Positions 10,626-24,420 of a stretch of DNA of 64,000 nucleotides are shown in pieces. Position 1 is the stretch's first letter. Each line of letters opens with the position of its first letter. Both the position numbers and the translations under genes were made by a program. Origin of the DNA: Sipunculus nudus (taxonomy: Eukaryota > Annelida > Sipuncula > Golfingiida > Sipunculidae); NCBI GenBank assembly GCA_026874595.1, contig CM049307.1, forward strand, positions 893,579-957,578. Reading direction: 5' to 3'. A model generated the notes under the pieces. The model was given only the letters and a program-made list of their open reading frames with translations, made no database searches and was not told where the DNA came from.

Positions 10626-10682
10626 ACAAGTGAAAGTGAAAGTGGGAGTCAGAGTGCCAGAGAAAGTTTGTCTAATGAGAAG
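10607..10682 (+). CDS. Ankyrin-repeat protein gene, exon B
   Basis: This 76-bp exon completes the split codon of exon A (AG+T, Ser). It then reads GSSSYETSESESGSQSARES followed by LSNEK, ending in phase 0 at GAGAAG/GTACAC. The product is a Ser/Glu-rich linker, probably disordered and a plausible phosphorylation region (inference). Phase agreement with exons A and C, and the good acceptor at 10606, support it. The last 20 coding bases, from 10663, are the first unit of the 40-bp minisatellite that fills the following intron. The residues SLSNEK are therefore encoded by repeat sequence. Its donor GTACAC is weak at positions +4 and +5, so splicing may depend on context. Confidence 0.75.
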
Positions 10683-10702
10683 GTACACACTGCAATTATA
10701 AC
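10663..10702 (+). repeat. Founder-like unit spanning exon B and its 5' splice site
   Basis: aaagtttgtctaatgagaag is coding (exon B) and gtacacactgcaattataac is intronic. Together they make one complete 40-bp unit that differs from the core unit at only a few positions. The exon/intron junction therefore lies in the middle of the repeat unit, and each downstream unit inherits a junction copy. Confidence 0.85.
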
Positions 10703-11560
10703 AAAGTTTGTTTTATCAGAAGGTACACACTTCCATTATTACAAAATTGTCTGTTGAGAAGGTACACAGTTTTATTATTACAAAGTTTATCTGTTGAGAA
10801 GGTACACACTTGCATTATCACAAAGTTTGTCTGATCAGAAGGTACACACTACCGTTATTTCAAAGTTGTCTGTTGAGAAGGTACACACTTCCATTATTAC
10901 ATAGTTTGTGTGATCAGAAGGTACACACTTCCGTTATTACAAAGTTTGTCTGATGAGAAGGTACACTCTTCCATTATTACAAAGTTTGTTTGATCAGAAA
11001 GTACACTCTTCTATTATTACAAAGTTTGTCTGTTGAGAAGGTATACACTTCCATTATTTCAAAGTTTGTCTGATCAGAAGGTACACACTTCCATTATTAC
11101 AAAGTTTGTTTGAGCAGAAGTTACACACTTCCTTTATTTTCAAAGTTTTTCTGATGAGAAGGTACACTTCCGTTATTACAAAGTTTGTTTGATTAGAAGG
11201 TACACACTTCCATTATGACAAAGTTTGTTTGATGAGAAGGTACACACTTGCATTATTACAAAGTTTGTTTGATCAGAAGGTACAAACTTCCATGATTTCA
11301 AAATTGTCTGTTGAGAAGGTACACACTTCTATTATTACAAAGATTGTCTTTTGAGAATGTACACACTTCCATTATTACACAGTTTGTTTGATCAGAAGGT
11401 ACAAAATTCCATTATTACAAAGTTTGTTTGATCAGAAGGTACAAACTTCCATGATTTCAAAATTGTCTGTTGAGAAGGTACACACTTCTATTATTACAAA
11501 GTTTGTCTTTTGAGAATGTACACACTTCCATTATTACACAGTTTGTTTGATCAGAAGGTA
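10703..11560 (+). repeat. Diverged exon-proximal section of the 40-bp array
   Basis: About 21 units next to exon B vary more than the core. They mix gatgagaaggtacac, gttgagaaggtacac, gagcagaagttacac and gattagaaggtacac types. Most keep the GAAG/GTACAC form of the splice-site word. A block at about 11109-11240 is the likely parent of a divergent block seen again six times deeper in the array. Confidence 0.8.
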
Positions 11561-14500
11561 CAAAATTCCATTATTACAAAGTTTGTTTGATCAGAAGATA
11601 CACACTTCCATTATTTCTAAGTTCATCTGGTGAGAAGGTACACACTTCCATTATTACAAAGTTTGACTGGTCAGAAGGTACACACTTCCATTATTACAAA
11701 GTTTGTTTGATCAGAAAGTACACACTTCCATTATTACAAAGTTTGTCTGATCAGAAAGTACACACTTCCATTATTACAAAGTTTGTCTGATCAGAAAGTA
11801 CACACTTCCATTATTACAAAGTTTGTCTGATCAGAAAGTACACACTTCCATTTTTACAAAGTTTGTTTGATCAGAAAGTACACACTTCCATTATTACAAA
11901 GTTTGTCTGATCAGAAAGTACACACTTCCATTTTTACAAAGTTTGTTTGATCAGAAAGTGCACACTTCCATTATTACAAAGTTTGTTTGATCAGAAAGTA
12001 CACACTTCCATTATTACAAAGTTTGACTGATCAGAAGGTACACACTTCCATAATATTACAAAGTTTGTCTGATCAGAAAGTACACACTTCCATTATTACA
12101 AAGTTTGTTTGATCAGAAAGTACACACTTCCCTTATTACAAAGTTTGTTTGATCAGAAAGTACACACTTCCATTATTTCTAAGTTCATCTGGTGAGAAGG
12201 TACACACTTCCATTATTACAAAGTTTGACTGATCAGAAGGTACACACTTCCATAATATTACAAAGTTTGTTTGATCAGAAAGTACACACTTCCATTATTA
12301 CAAACTTTGTCTGATCATAAAGTACACACTTCCATTTTTACAAAGTTTGTTTGATCAGAAAGTACACACTTCCATTATTACAAAGTTTGACTGATCAGAA
12401 GGTACACACTTCCATAATATAACAAAGTTTGTCTGATCAGAAAGTACACACTTCCATTATTACAAAGTTTGTTTGATCAGAAAGTACACACTTCCATTAT
12501 TACAAAGTTTGTTTGATCAGAAAGTACACACTTCCATTATTACAAAGTTTGTCTGATCAGAAAGTACACACTTCCATTTTTACAAAGTTTGTTTGATCAG
12601 AAAGTGCACACTTCCATTATTACAAAGTTTGTTTGATCAGAAAGTACACACTTCCATTATTACAAAGTTTGACTGATCAGAAGGTACACACTTCCATAAT
12701 ATTACAAAGTTTGTCTGATCAGAAAGTACACACTTCCATTATTACAAAGTTTGTTTGATCAAAAAGTACACACTTCCCTTATTACAAAGTTTGTTTGATC
12801 AGAAAGTACACACTTCCATTATTTCTAAGTTCATCTGGTGAGAAGGTACACACTTCCATTATTACAAATTTGACTGATCAGAAGGTACACACTTCCATAA
12901 TATTACAAAGTTTGTTTGATCAGAAAGTACACACTTCCATTATTACAAAGTTTGTCTGATCAGAAAGTACACACTTCCATTTTTACAAAGTTTGTTTGAT
13001 CAGAAAGTGCACACTTCCATTATTACAAAGTTTGTTTGATCAGAAAGTACACACTTCCATAATATTACAAAGTTTGTCTGATCAGAAAGTACACACTTCC
13101 ATTATTACAAAGTTTGTTTGATCAGAAAGTACACACTTCCCTTATTACAAAGTTTGTTTGATCAGAAAGTACACACTTCCATTATTTCTAAGTTCATCTG
13201 GTGAGAAGGTACACACTTCCATTATTACAAAGTTTGACTGATCAGAAGGTACACACTTCCATAATATTACAAAGTTTGTTTGATCAGAAAGTACACACTT
13301 CCATTATTACAAACTTTGTCTGATCATAAAGTACACACTTCCATTTTTACAAAGTTTGTTTGATCAGAAAGTACACACTTCCATTATTACAAAGTTTGAC
13401 TGATCAGAAGGTACACACTTCCATAATATAACAAAGTTTGTCTGATCAGAAAGTACACACTTCCATTATTACAAAGTTTGTTTGATCAGAAAGTACACAC
13501 TTCCATTATTACAAAGTTTGTTTGATCAGAAAGTACACACTTCCATTATTTCTAAGTTCATCTGGTGAGAAGGTACACACTTCCATTATTACAAAGTTTG
13601 TCTGATCAGAAAGTACACACTTCCATTATTACAAAGTTTGACTGATCAGAAGGTACACACTTCCATTTTTACAAAGTTTGTTTGATCAGAAAGTGCACAC
13701 TTCCATTATTACAAAGTTTGTTTGATCAGAAAGTACACACTTCCATTATTACAAAGTTTGACTGATCAGAAGGTACACACTTCCATAATATTACAAAGTT
13801 TGTCTGATCAGAAAGTACACACTTCCATTATTACAAAGTTTGTTTGATCAGAAAGTACACACTTCCCTTATTACAAAGTTTGTTTGATCAGAAAGTACAC
13901 ACTTCCATTATTTCTAAGTTCATCTGGTGAGAAGGTACACACTTCCATTATTACAAAGTTTGACTGATCAGAAGGTACACACTTCCATAATATTACAAAG
14001 TTTGTTTGATCAGAAAGTACACACTTCCATTATTACAAACTTTGTCTGATCATAAAGTACACACTTCCATTTTTACAAAGTTTGTTTGATCAGAAAGTAC
14101 ACACTTCCATTATTACAAAGTTTGACTGATCAGAAGGTACACACTTCCATAATATAACAAAGTTTGTCTGATCAGAAAGTACACACTTCCATTATTACAA
14201 AGTTTGTTTGATCAGAAAGTACACACTTCCATTATTACAAAGTTTGTTTGATCAGAAAGTACACACTTCCATTATTACAAAGTTTGTCTGATCAGAAAGT
14301 ACACACTTCCATTTTTACAAAGTTTGTTTGATCAGAAAGTGCACACTTCCATTATTACAAAGTTTGTTTGATCAGAAAGTACACACTTCCATTATTACAA
14401 AGTTTGACTGATCAGAAGGTACACACTTCCATAATATTACAAAGTTTGTCTGATCAGAAAGTACACACTTCCATTATTACAAAGTTTGTTTGATCAGAAA

Positions 14501-17500
14501 GTACACACTTCCCTTATTACAAAGTTTGTTTGATCAGAAAGTACACACTTCCATTATTTCTAAGTTCATCTGGTGAGAAGGTACACACTTCCATTATTAC
14601 AAATTTGACTGATCAGAAGGTACACACTTCCATAATATTACAAAGTTTGTTTGATCAGAAAGTACACACTTCCATTATTACAAAGTTTGTCTGATCAGAA
14701 AGTACACACTTCCATTTTTACAAAGTTTGTTTGATCAGAAAGTGCACACTTCCATTATTACAAAGTTTGTTTGATCAGAAAGTACACACTTCCATTATTA
14801 CAAAGTTTGACTGATCAGAAGGTACACACTTCCATAATATTACAAAGTTTGTCTGATCAGAAAGTACACACTTCCATTATTACAAAGTTTGTTTGATCAG
14901 AAAGTACACACTTCCCTTATTACAAAGTTTGTTTGATCAGAAAGTACACACTTCCATTATTTCTAAGTTCATCTGGTGAGAAGGTACACACTTCCATTAT
15001 TACAAAGTTTGACTGATCAGAAGGTACACACTTCCATAATATTACAAAGTTTGTTTGATCAGAAAGTACACACTTCCATTATTACAAACTTTGTCTGATC
15101 ATAAAGTACACACTTCCATTTTTACAAAGTTTGTTTGATCAGAAAGTACACACTTCCATTATTACAAAGTTTGACTGATCAGAAGGTACACACTTCCATA
15201 ATATAACAAAGTTTGTCTGATCAGAAAGTACACACTTCCATTATTACAAAGTTTGTTTGATCAGAAAGTACACACTTCCATTATTACAAAGTTTGTTTGA
15301 TCAGAAAGTACACACTTCCATTATTTCTAAGTTCATCTGGTGAGAAGGTACACACTTCCATTATTACAAAGTTTGTCTGATCAGAAAGTACACACTTCCA
15401 TTATTACAAAGTTTGACTGATCAGAAGGTACACACTTCCATTATTACAAAGACTGTCTGATCAGAAAGTACACACTTCCATTATTACAAAGTTTGTTTGA
15501 TCAGAAAGTACACACTTCCATTATTACAAAGTTTGTCTGATCAGAAAGTACACACTTCCATTATTACAAAGTTTGACTGATCAGAAGGTACACACTTCCA
15601 TTATTACAAAGACTGTCTGATCAGAAAGTACACACTTCCATTATTACAAAGTTTGTTTGATCAGAAAGTACACACTTCCATTATTACAAAGTTTGTCTGA
15701 TCAGAAAGTACACACTTCCATTATTACAAAGTTTGTCTGATCAGAAAGTACACACTTCCATAATATTACAAAGTTTGTTTGATCAGAAAGTACACACTTC
15801 CATTATTACAAACTTTGTCTGATCATAAAGTACACACTTCCATTTTTACAAAGTTTGTTTGATCAGAAAGTACACACTTCCATTATTACAAAGTTTGACT
15901 GATCAGAAGGTACACACTTCCATTATTACAAAGTTTGACTGATCAGAAGGTACACACTTCCATAATATAACAAAGTTTGTCTGATCAGAAAGTACACACT
16001 TCCATTATTACAAAGTTTGTTTGATCAGAAAGTACACACTTCCATTATTACAAAGTTTGTTTGATCAGAAAGTACACACTTCCATTATTTCTAAGTTCAT
16101 CTGGTGAGAAGGTACACACTTCCATTATTACAAAGTTTGTCTGATCAGAAAGTACACACTTCCATTATTACAAAGTTTGACTGATCAGAAGGTACACACT
16201 TCCATTATTACAAAGACTGTCTGATCAGAAAGTACACACTTCCATTATTACAAAGTTTGTTTGATCAGAAAGTACACACTTCCATTATTACAAAGTTTGT
16301 CTGATCAGAAAGTACACACTTCCATTATTTCTAAGTTCATCTGGTGAGAAGGTACACACTTCCATTATTACAAATTTGACTGATCAGAAGGTACACACTT
16401 CCATAATATTACAAAGTTTGTTTGATCAGAAAGTACACACTTCCATTATTACAAAGTTTGTCTGATCAGAAAGTACACACTTCCATTTTTACAAAGTTTG
16501 TTTGATCAGAAAGTACACACTTCCATTATTACAAAGTTTGACTGATCAGAAGGTACACACTTCCATAATATTACAAAGTTTGTCTGATCAGAAAGTACAC
16601 ACTTCCATTATTACAAAGTTTGTTTGATCAGAAAGTACACACTTCCCTTATTACAAAGTTTGTTTGATCAGAAAGTACACACTTCCATTATTTCTAAGTT
16701 CATCTGGTGAGAAGGTACACACTTCCATTATTACAAAGTTTGACTGATCAGAAGGTACACACTTCCATAATATTACAAAGTTTGTTTGATCAGAAAGTAC
16801 ACACTTCCATTATTACAAACTTTGTCTGATCAGAAAGTACACACTTCCATTTTTACAAAGTTTGTTTGATCAGAAAGTACACACTTCCATTATTACAAAG
16901 TTTGACTGATCAGAAGGTACACACTTCCATAATATTACAAAGTTTGTTTGATCAGAAAGTACACACTTCCATTATTACAAACTTTGTCTGATCAGAAAGT
17001 ACACACTTCCATTTTTACAAAGTTTGTCTGATCAGAAAGTACACACTTCCATTATTACAAAGTTTGTTTGATCAGAAAGTACACACTTCCATTATTACAA
17101 AGTTTGTTTGATCAGAAAGTACACACTTCCATTATTTCTAAGTTCATCTGGTGAGAAGGTACACACTTCCATTATTACAAAGTTTGTCTGATCAGAAAGT
17201 ACACACTTCCATTATTACAAAGTTTGACTGATCAGAAGGTACACACTTCCATTATTACAAAGACTGTCTGATCAGAAAGTACACACTTCCATTATTACAA
17301 AGTTTGTCAGATAAGAAAGTACACACTTCCATTATTACAAAGTTTGTTTGATCAGAAAGTACACAATTCCATTATTACAAAGTTTGTTTGATCAGAAAGT
17401 ACACACTTCCTTTATTTCTAAATTCATCTGGTGAGAAGGTACACACTTCCATTATTACAAAGTTTGACTGATCAGAAGGTACACACTTCCATAATATTAC

Positions 17501-17750
17501 AAAGTTTGTTTGATCAGAAAGTACACACTTCCATTATTACAAAGTTTGTTTGATCAGAAAGTACACACTTCCATTATTACAAAGTTTGTCTGATCAGAAA
17601 GTACACACTTCCATTTTTACAAAGTTTGTTTGATCAGAAAGTACACACTTCCATTATTACAAAGTTTAACTGATCAGAAGGAACACACTTCCATAATATT
17701 ACAAAGTTTGTCTGATCAGAAAGTACACACTTCCATTATTACAAAGTTTG
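11560..17750 (+). repeat. Homogeneous core with 1.73-kb higher-order repeat
   Basis: Units here are nearly identical and mostly carry gatcagaaagtacac. Marker units recur at fixed offsets. The cttcccttattac unit at about 12131, 12776 and 13139 reappears at 13865, 14511 and 14913, with offsets of 1734, 1735 and 1774. Blocks of about 43 units were therefore copied in tandem. Confidence 0.7.
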
Positions 17751-20700
17751 TTTGATCAGAAAGTACACATTCCATTATTACAAAGTTTGTTTGATCAGAA
17801 AGTACACACTTCCATTATTTCTAAGTTCATCTCGTGAGGGGTACACACTTCCATTATTACAAAGTTTGACTGATCAGAAGGTACACACTTCCATAATATT
17901 ACAAAGTTTGTTTGATCAGAAAGTGCACACTTCCATTATTACAAAGTTTGTTTGATCAGAAAGTACACATTCCATTATTACAAAGTTTGTTTGATCAGAA
18001 AGTACACACTTCCATTATTTCTAAGTTCATCTGGTGAGAAGGTAAACACTTCCATTATTACAAAGTTTGACTGATCAGAAGGTACACACTTCCATCATAT
18101 TACAAAGTTTGTTTGATCAGAAAGTACACACTCCATTATTACAAAGTTTGTTTGATAAGAAAGTACACACTTCCATTATTACAAAGTTTGTCTGATCAGA
18201 AAGTACACACTTCCATTATTACAAAGTTTGACTGATCAGAAGGTACACACTTCCATAATATTACAAAGTTTGTCTGATCAGAAAGTACACACTTTCATTA
18301 TTACAAAGTTTGTTTGATCAGAAAATACACACTTCCATTATTACAAAGTTTGTCTGATCAGAAAGTACACACTTCCATTATTACAAAGTTTGTCTGATCA
18401 GAAAGTACACACTTCCATTATTACAAAGTTTGTTTGATCAGAAAGTACACACTTCCATTATTACAAAGTTTGTCTGATGAGAAGGTTACACACTTCCATT
18501 ATTTCAAAGTTTGTGTGATCAGAAGGTACACACTTCCATTATTACAAAGACTGTTTGAGCAGAAGTTACACACTTCCTTTATTTCAAAGTTTTTCTAATG
18601 AGAAGGTACACTTCTGTTATTACAAAGTTTGTTTAATTAGAAGGTACACACTTCCATTATGACAAAGTTTGTTTGATAAGAAGGTACACACTTCCATTAT
18701 TACAAAATCTGTCTGATCAGATGGTACACACTTCCATTATTTCAAAGTTTGTCTGATGAGAAGGTGCACACTTCCATTATTACAAGAGTTTGTCTGATCA
18801 GAAGGTACACACTACCATGATTTTAAAGTTGTCTGTTGAGAAGGTACACACTTCTATTATTACAAAGTTTGTCTTTTGAGAATGTACACACTTCCATTAT
18901 TACACAGTTTGTTTGATCAGAAGGTACAAAATTCCATTATTACAAAGTTTGTTTGATCAGAAGATACACACTTCCATTATTTCTAAGTTCATCTGGTGAG
19001 AAGGTACACACTTTCATTATTACAAAGTTTGACTGATCAGAAGGTACACACTTCCATAATATTACAAAGTTTGTCTGATCAGAAAGTACACACTTCCATT
19101 ATTACAAAGTTTGTTTGATCAGAAAGTACACACTTCCATTATTACAAACTTTGTCTGATCAGAAAGTACATACTTCAATTATTACAAAGTTTGTCTGATC
19201 AGAAAGTACACACTTCCATTATTACAAGAGTTTGTCTGATCAGAAGGTACACACTTTTATTATTACAAAGTTTGTCTGATCAGAAGGTACACACTTTTAT
19301 TATTACAAAGTTTGTCTTTGAGAATGTACACACTTCCATTATTACACAGTTTGTTTGATCAGAAGGTACAAAATTCCATTGTTACAAAGTTTGTTTGATC
19401 AGAAGATACACACTTCCATTATTTCTAAGTTCATCTGGTGAGAAGGTACACACTTCCATTATTACAAAGTTTGACTGATCAGAAGGTACACACTTCCATA
19501 ATATTACAAAGTTTGTCTGATCAGAAAGTACACACTTCCATTATTACAAAGTTTGTTTGATCAGAAAGTACACACTTCCATTATTACAAAGTTTGTCTGA
19601 TCAGAAAGTACACACTTCCATTATTACAAAGTTTGTTTGATCAGAAAGTACACACTTCCATTATTACAAAGTTTGTTTGATCAGAAAGTACACACTTCCA
19701 TTATTACAAAGTTTGTCTGATCAGAAAGTACACACTTCCATTATTACAAGAGTTTGTCTGATCAGAAAGTACACACTTCCATTATTACAAGAGTTTGTTT
19801 GATCAGAAGGTACACACTACCATGATTTCAAAGTTGTCTGTTGAGAAGGTACACACTTTTATTATTACAAAGTTTGTCTTTTGAGAATGTAAACACTTCC
19901 ATTATTACACAGTTTGTTTGATCAGAAGGTACAAAATTCCATTATTACAAAGTTTGTTTGATCAGAAGATACACACTTCCATTATTTCTAAGTTCATCTG
20001 GTGAGAAGGAACACACTTCCATTATTACAAAGTTTGACTGATCAGAAGGTACACACTTCCATAATATTACAAAATTTGTCTGATCAGAAAGTACACACTT
20101 CCATTATTACAAAGTTTGTTTGATCAGAAAGTACACACTTCCATTATTACAAAGTTTGTCTGATCAGAAAGTACACACTTCCATCATATTACAAAGTTTG
20201 TTTGATCAGAAAGTACACACTTCCATTATTACAAAGTTTGTTTGATCAGAAAGTACACACTTCCATTATTACAAAGTTTGTTTGATCAGAAAGTACACAC
20301 TTCCATTATTACAAAGTTTGTCTGATCAGAAAGTACACACTTCCATTATTACAAGAGTTTGTCTGATCAGAAAGTACACACTTCCATTATTACAAGAGTT
20401 TGTTTGATCAGAAGGTACACACTACCATGATTTCAAAGTTGTCTGTTGAGAAGGTACACACTTTTATTATTACAAAGTTTGTCTTTTGAGAATGTACACA
20501 CTTCCATTATTACACAGTTTGTTTGATCAGAAGGTACAAAATTCCATTATTACAAAGTTTGTTTGATCAGAAGATACACACTTCCATTATTTCTAAGTTC
20601 ATCTGGTGAGAAGGAACACACTTCCATTATTACAAAGTTTGACTGATCAGAAAGTACACACTTCCATAATATTACAAAGTTTGTCTGATCAGAAAGTACA

Positions 20701-23700
20701 CACTTCCATTATTACAAAGTTTGTTTGATCAGAAAGTACACACTTCCATTAATACAAAGTTTGTCTGATCAGAAAGTACACACTTCCATTATTACAAGAG
20801 TTTGTCTGATCAGAAAGTACACACTTCCATTATTACAAGAGTTTGTTTGATCAGAAAGTACACACTTCCATTATTACAAGAGTTTGTCTGATCAGAAGGT
20901 ACACACTTCCATTATTACAAAGTTCGTCTGTTGAGAAGGTACACACTTCCATTATTACAAAGTCCGTCTGTTGAGAAGGTACACACTTCCATTATTACAA
21001 AGTTTGACTGATCAGAAGGTACACACTTCCATAATATTACAAAGTTTGTCTGATCAGAAAGTACACACTTCCATTATTACAAAGTTTGTTTGATCAGAAA
21101 GTACACATTCCATTATTACAAAGTTTGTTTGATCAGAAAGTACACACTTCCATTATTTCTAAGTTCATCTTGTGAGGGGTACACACTTCCATTATTACAA
21201 AGTTTGACTGATCAGAAGGTACACACTTCCATAATATTACAAAGTTTGTTTGATCAGAAAGTACACACTTCCATTATTACAAAGTTTGTTTGATCAGAAA
21301 GTACACATTCCATTATTACAAAGTTTGTTTGATCAGAAAGTACACACTTCCATTATTTCTAAGTTCATCTGGTGAGAAGGTAAACACTTCCATTATTACA
21401 AAGTTTGACTGATCAGAAGGTACACACTTCCATCATATTACAAAGTTTGTTTGATCAGAAAGTTCACACTTCCATTATTACAAAGTTTATTTGATCAGAA
21501 AGTACACACTTTCATTATTACAAAGTTTGTCTGATCAGAAAGTACACACTTCCATTATTACAAAGTTTGACTGATCAGAAGGTACACACTTCCATAATAT
21601 TACAAAGTTTGTCTGATCAGAAAGTACACACTTTCATTATTACAAAGTTTGTTTGATCAGAAAGTACACACTTCCATTATTACAAAGTTTGTCTGATCAG
21701 AAAGTACACACTTCCATTATTACAAAGTTTGTCTGATCAGAAAGTACACACTTCCATTATTACAAAGTTTGTTTGATCAGAAAGTACACACTTCCATTAT
21801 TACAAAGTTTGTCTGATGAGAAGGTTACACACTTCCATTATTTCAAAGTTTGTGTGATCAGAAGGTACACACTTCCATTATTACAAAGACTGTTTGAGCA
21901 GAAGTTACACACTTCCTTTATTTCAAAGTTTTTCTAATAAGAAAGTACACTTCCGTTATTACAAAGTTTGTTTAATTAGAAGGTACACACTTCAATTATG
22001 ATAAAGTTTGTTTGATAAGAAGGTACACACTTCCATTATTACAAAATCTGTCTGATCAGATGGTACACACTTCCATTATTTCAAAGTTTGTCTGATCAGA
22101 AGGTGCACACTTCCATTATTACAAGAGTTTGTCTGATCAGAAGGTACACACTACCATGATTTTAAAGTTGTCTGTTGAGAAGGTACACACTTTCATTATT
22201 ACAAAGTTTGACTGATCAGAAGGTACACACTTCCATAATATTACAAAGTTTGTCTGATCAGAAAGTACACACTTCCATTATCACAAAGTTTGTTTGATCA
22301 GAAAGTACACACTTCCATTATTACAAAGTTTGTCTGATCAGAAAGTACACACTTCAATTATTACAAAGTTTGTCTGATCAGAAAGTACACACTTCCATTA
22401 TTACAAGAGTTTGTCTGATCAGAAGGTACACACTACCATGATTTCAAAGTTGTCTGTTGAGAAGGTACACACTTTTATTATTACAAAGTTTGTCTTTGAG
22501 AATGTACACACTTCCATTATTACACAGTTTGTTTGATCAGAAGGTACAAAATTCGATTATTACAAAGTTTGTTTGATCAGAAGATACACACTTCCATTAT
22601 TTCTAAGTTCATCTGGTGAGAAGGTACACACTTCCATTATTACAAAGTTTGACTGATCAGAAGGTACACACTTCCATAATATTACAAAGTTTGTCTGATC
22701 AGAAAGTACACACTTCCATTATTACAAAGTTTGTTTGATCAGAAAGTACACACTTCCATTATTACAAAGTTTGTCTGATCAGAAAGTACACACTTCCATT
22801 ATTACAAAGTTTGTTTGATCAGAAAGTACACACTTCCATTATTACAAAGTTTGTTTGATCAGAAAGTACACACTTCCATTATTACAAAGTTTGTCTGATC
22901 AGAAAGTACACACTTCCATTATTACAAGAGTTTGTCTGATCAGAAAGTACACACTTCCATTATTACAAGAGTTTGTTTGATCAGAAGGTACACACTACCA
23001 TGATTTCAAAATTGTCTGTTGAGAAGGTACACACTTAAATTATTACAAAGTTTGTCTTTTGAGAATGTACACACTTCCATTATTACACAGTTTGTTTGAT
23101 CAGAAGGTACAAAATTCCATTATTACAAAGTTTCTTTGATCAGAAGATACACGCTTCCATTATTTCTAAGTTAATCTGGTTAGAAGGAACACACTTCCAT
23201 TATTACAAAGTTTGACTGATCAGAAGGTACACACTTCCATAATATTACAAAGTTTGTCTGATCAGAAAGTACACACTTCCATTATTACAAAGTTTGTTTG
23301 ATCAGAAAGTACACACTTCCATTATTACAAAGTTTGTTTGATCAGAAAGTACACACTTCCATTGTTACAAAGTTTGTCTGATCAGAAAGTACACACTTCC
23401 ATTATTACAAGAGTTTGTCTGATCAGAAAGTACACACTTCCATTATTACAAGAGTTTGTTTGATCAGAAGGTACACACTACCATGATTTCAAAGTTGTCT
23501 GTTGAGAAGGTACACACTTTAATTATTACAAAGTTTGTCTTTTGAGAATGTACACACTTCCATTATTACACAGTTTGTTTGATCAGAAGGTACAAAATTC
23601 CATTATTACAAAGTTTGTTTGATCAGAAGATACACACTTCCATTATTTCTAAGTTCATCTGGTGAGAAGGAACACACTTCCATTTTTACACAGTTTGTTT

Positions 23701-24420
23701 GATCAGAAGGTACAAAATTCCATTATAACAAAGTTTGTTTGATCAGAAGATACACGCTTCCATTATTTCTAAGTTAATCTGGTTAGAAGGAACACACTTC
23801 CATTATTACAAAGTTTGACTGATCAGAAGGTACACACTTCCATAATATTACAAAGTTTGTCTGATCAGAAAGTACACACTTCCATTATTACAAAGTTTGT
23901 TTGATCAGAAAGTACACACTTCCATTATTACAAAGTTTGTTTGATCAGAAAGTACACACTTCCATTGTTACAAAGTTTGTCTGATCAGAAAGTACACACT
24001 TCCATTATTACAAGAGTTTGTCTGATCAGAAAGTACACACTTCCATTATTACAAGAGTTTGTTTGATCAGAAGGTACACACTACCATGATTTCAAAGTTG
24101 TCTGTTGAGAAGGTACACACTTTAATTATTACAAAGTTTGTCTTTTGAGAATGTACACACTTCCATTATTACACAGTTTGTTTGATCAGAAGGTACAAAA
24201 TTCCATTATTACAAAGTTTGTTTGATCAGAAAGTACACACTTCCTTTATTTCTAAGTTCATCTGGTGAGAAGGTACACACTTCCATTATTAAAAAGTTTG
24301 ACTGATCAGAAGGTACACACTTCCATTATTACAAAGTTTGTCTGATCAGAAAGTACACACTTCCATTATTACAAAGTTTGTCTGATCAGAAAGTACACAC
24401 TTCCATAATATTACAAAGTT
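17750..24420 (+). repeat. Higher-order repeat of about 3.34 kb, two copies
   Basis: The shortened gaggggtacacac unit context at 17752 reappears at 21090 and 24424 (spacings 3338 and 3334). The gatgagaaggttacac block at 18476 reappears at about 21815. Within each period lie the same ordered variants: an acttcctttatttcaaag unit, a gatcagatggtacac unit, acaagagtttg units and an acaaaattccatt unit. Confidence 0.75.
20220..24230 (+). repeat. 4.0-kb block repeated 24,854 bp downstream
   Basis: Marker differences coincide between 20220-24230 and about 45074-49084. Examples are the cttgtgaggggt unit (about 21168 and 46022) and the acacttaaattattac unit (about 23034 and 47888). The alignment breaks on the right near 24230/49084, where one copy has agaaagtacacacttccttt and the other agaagatacacacttccatt. 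Confidence 0.75.
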
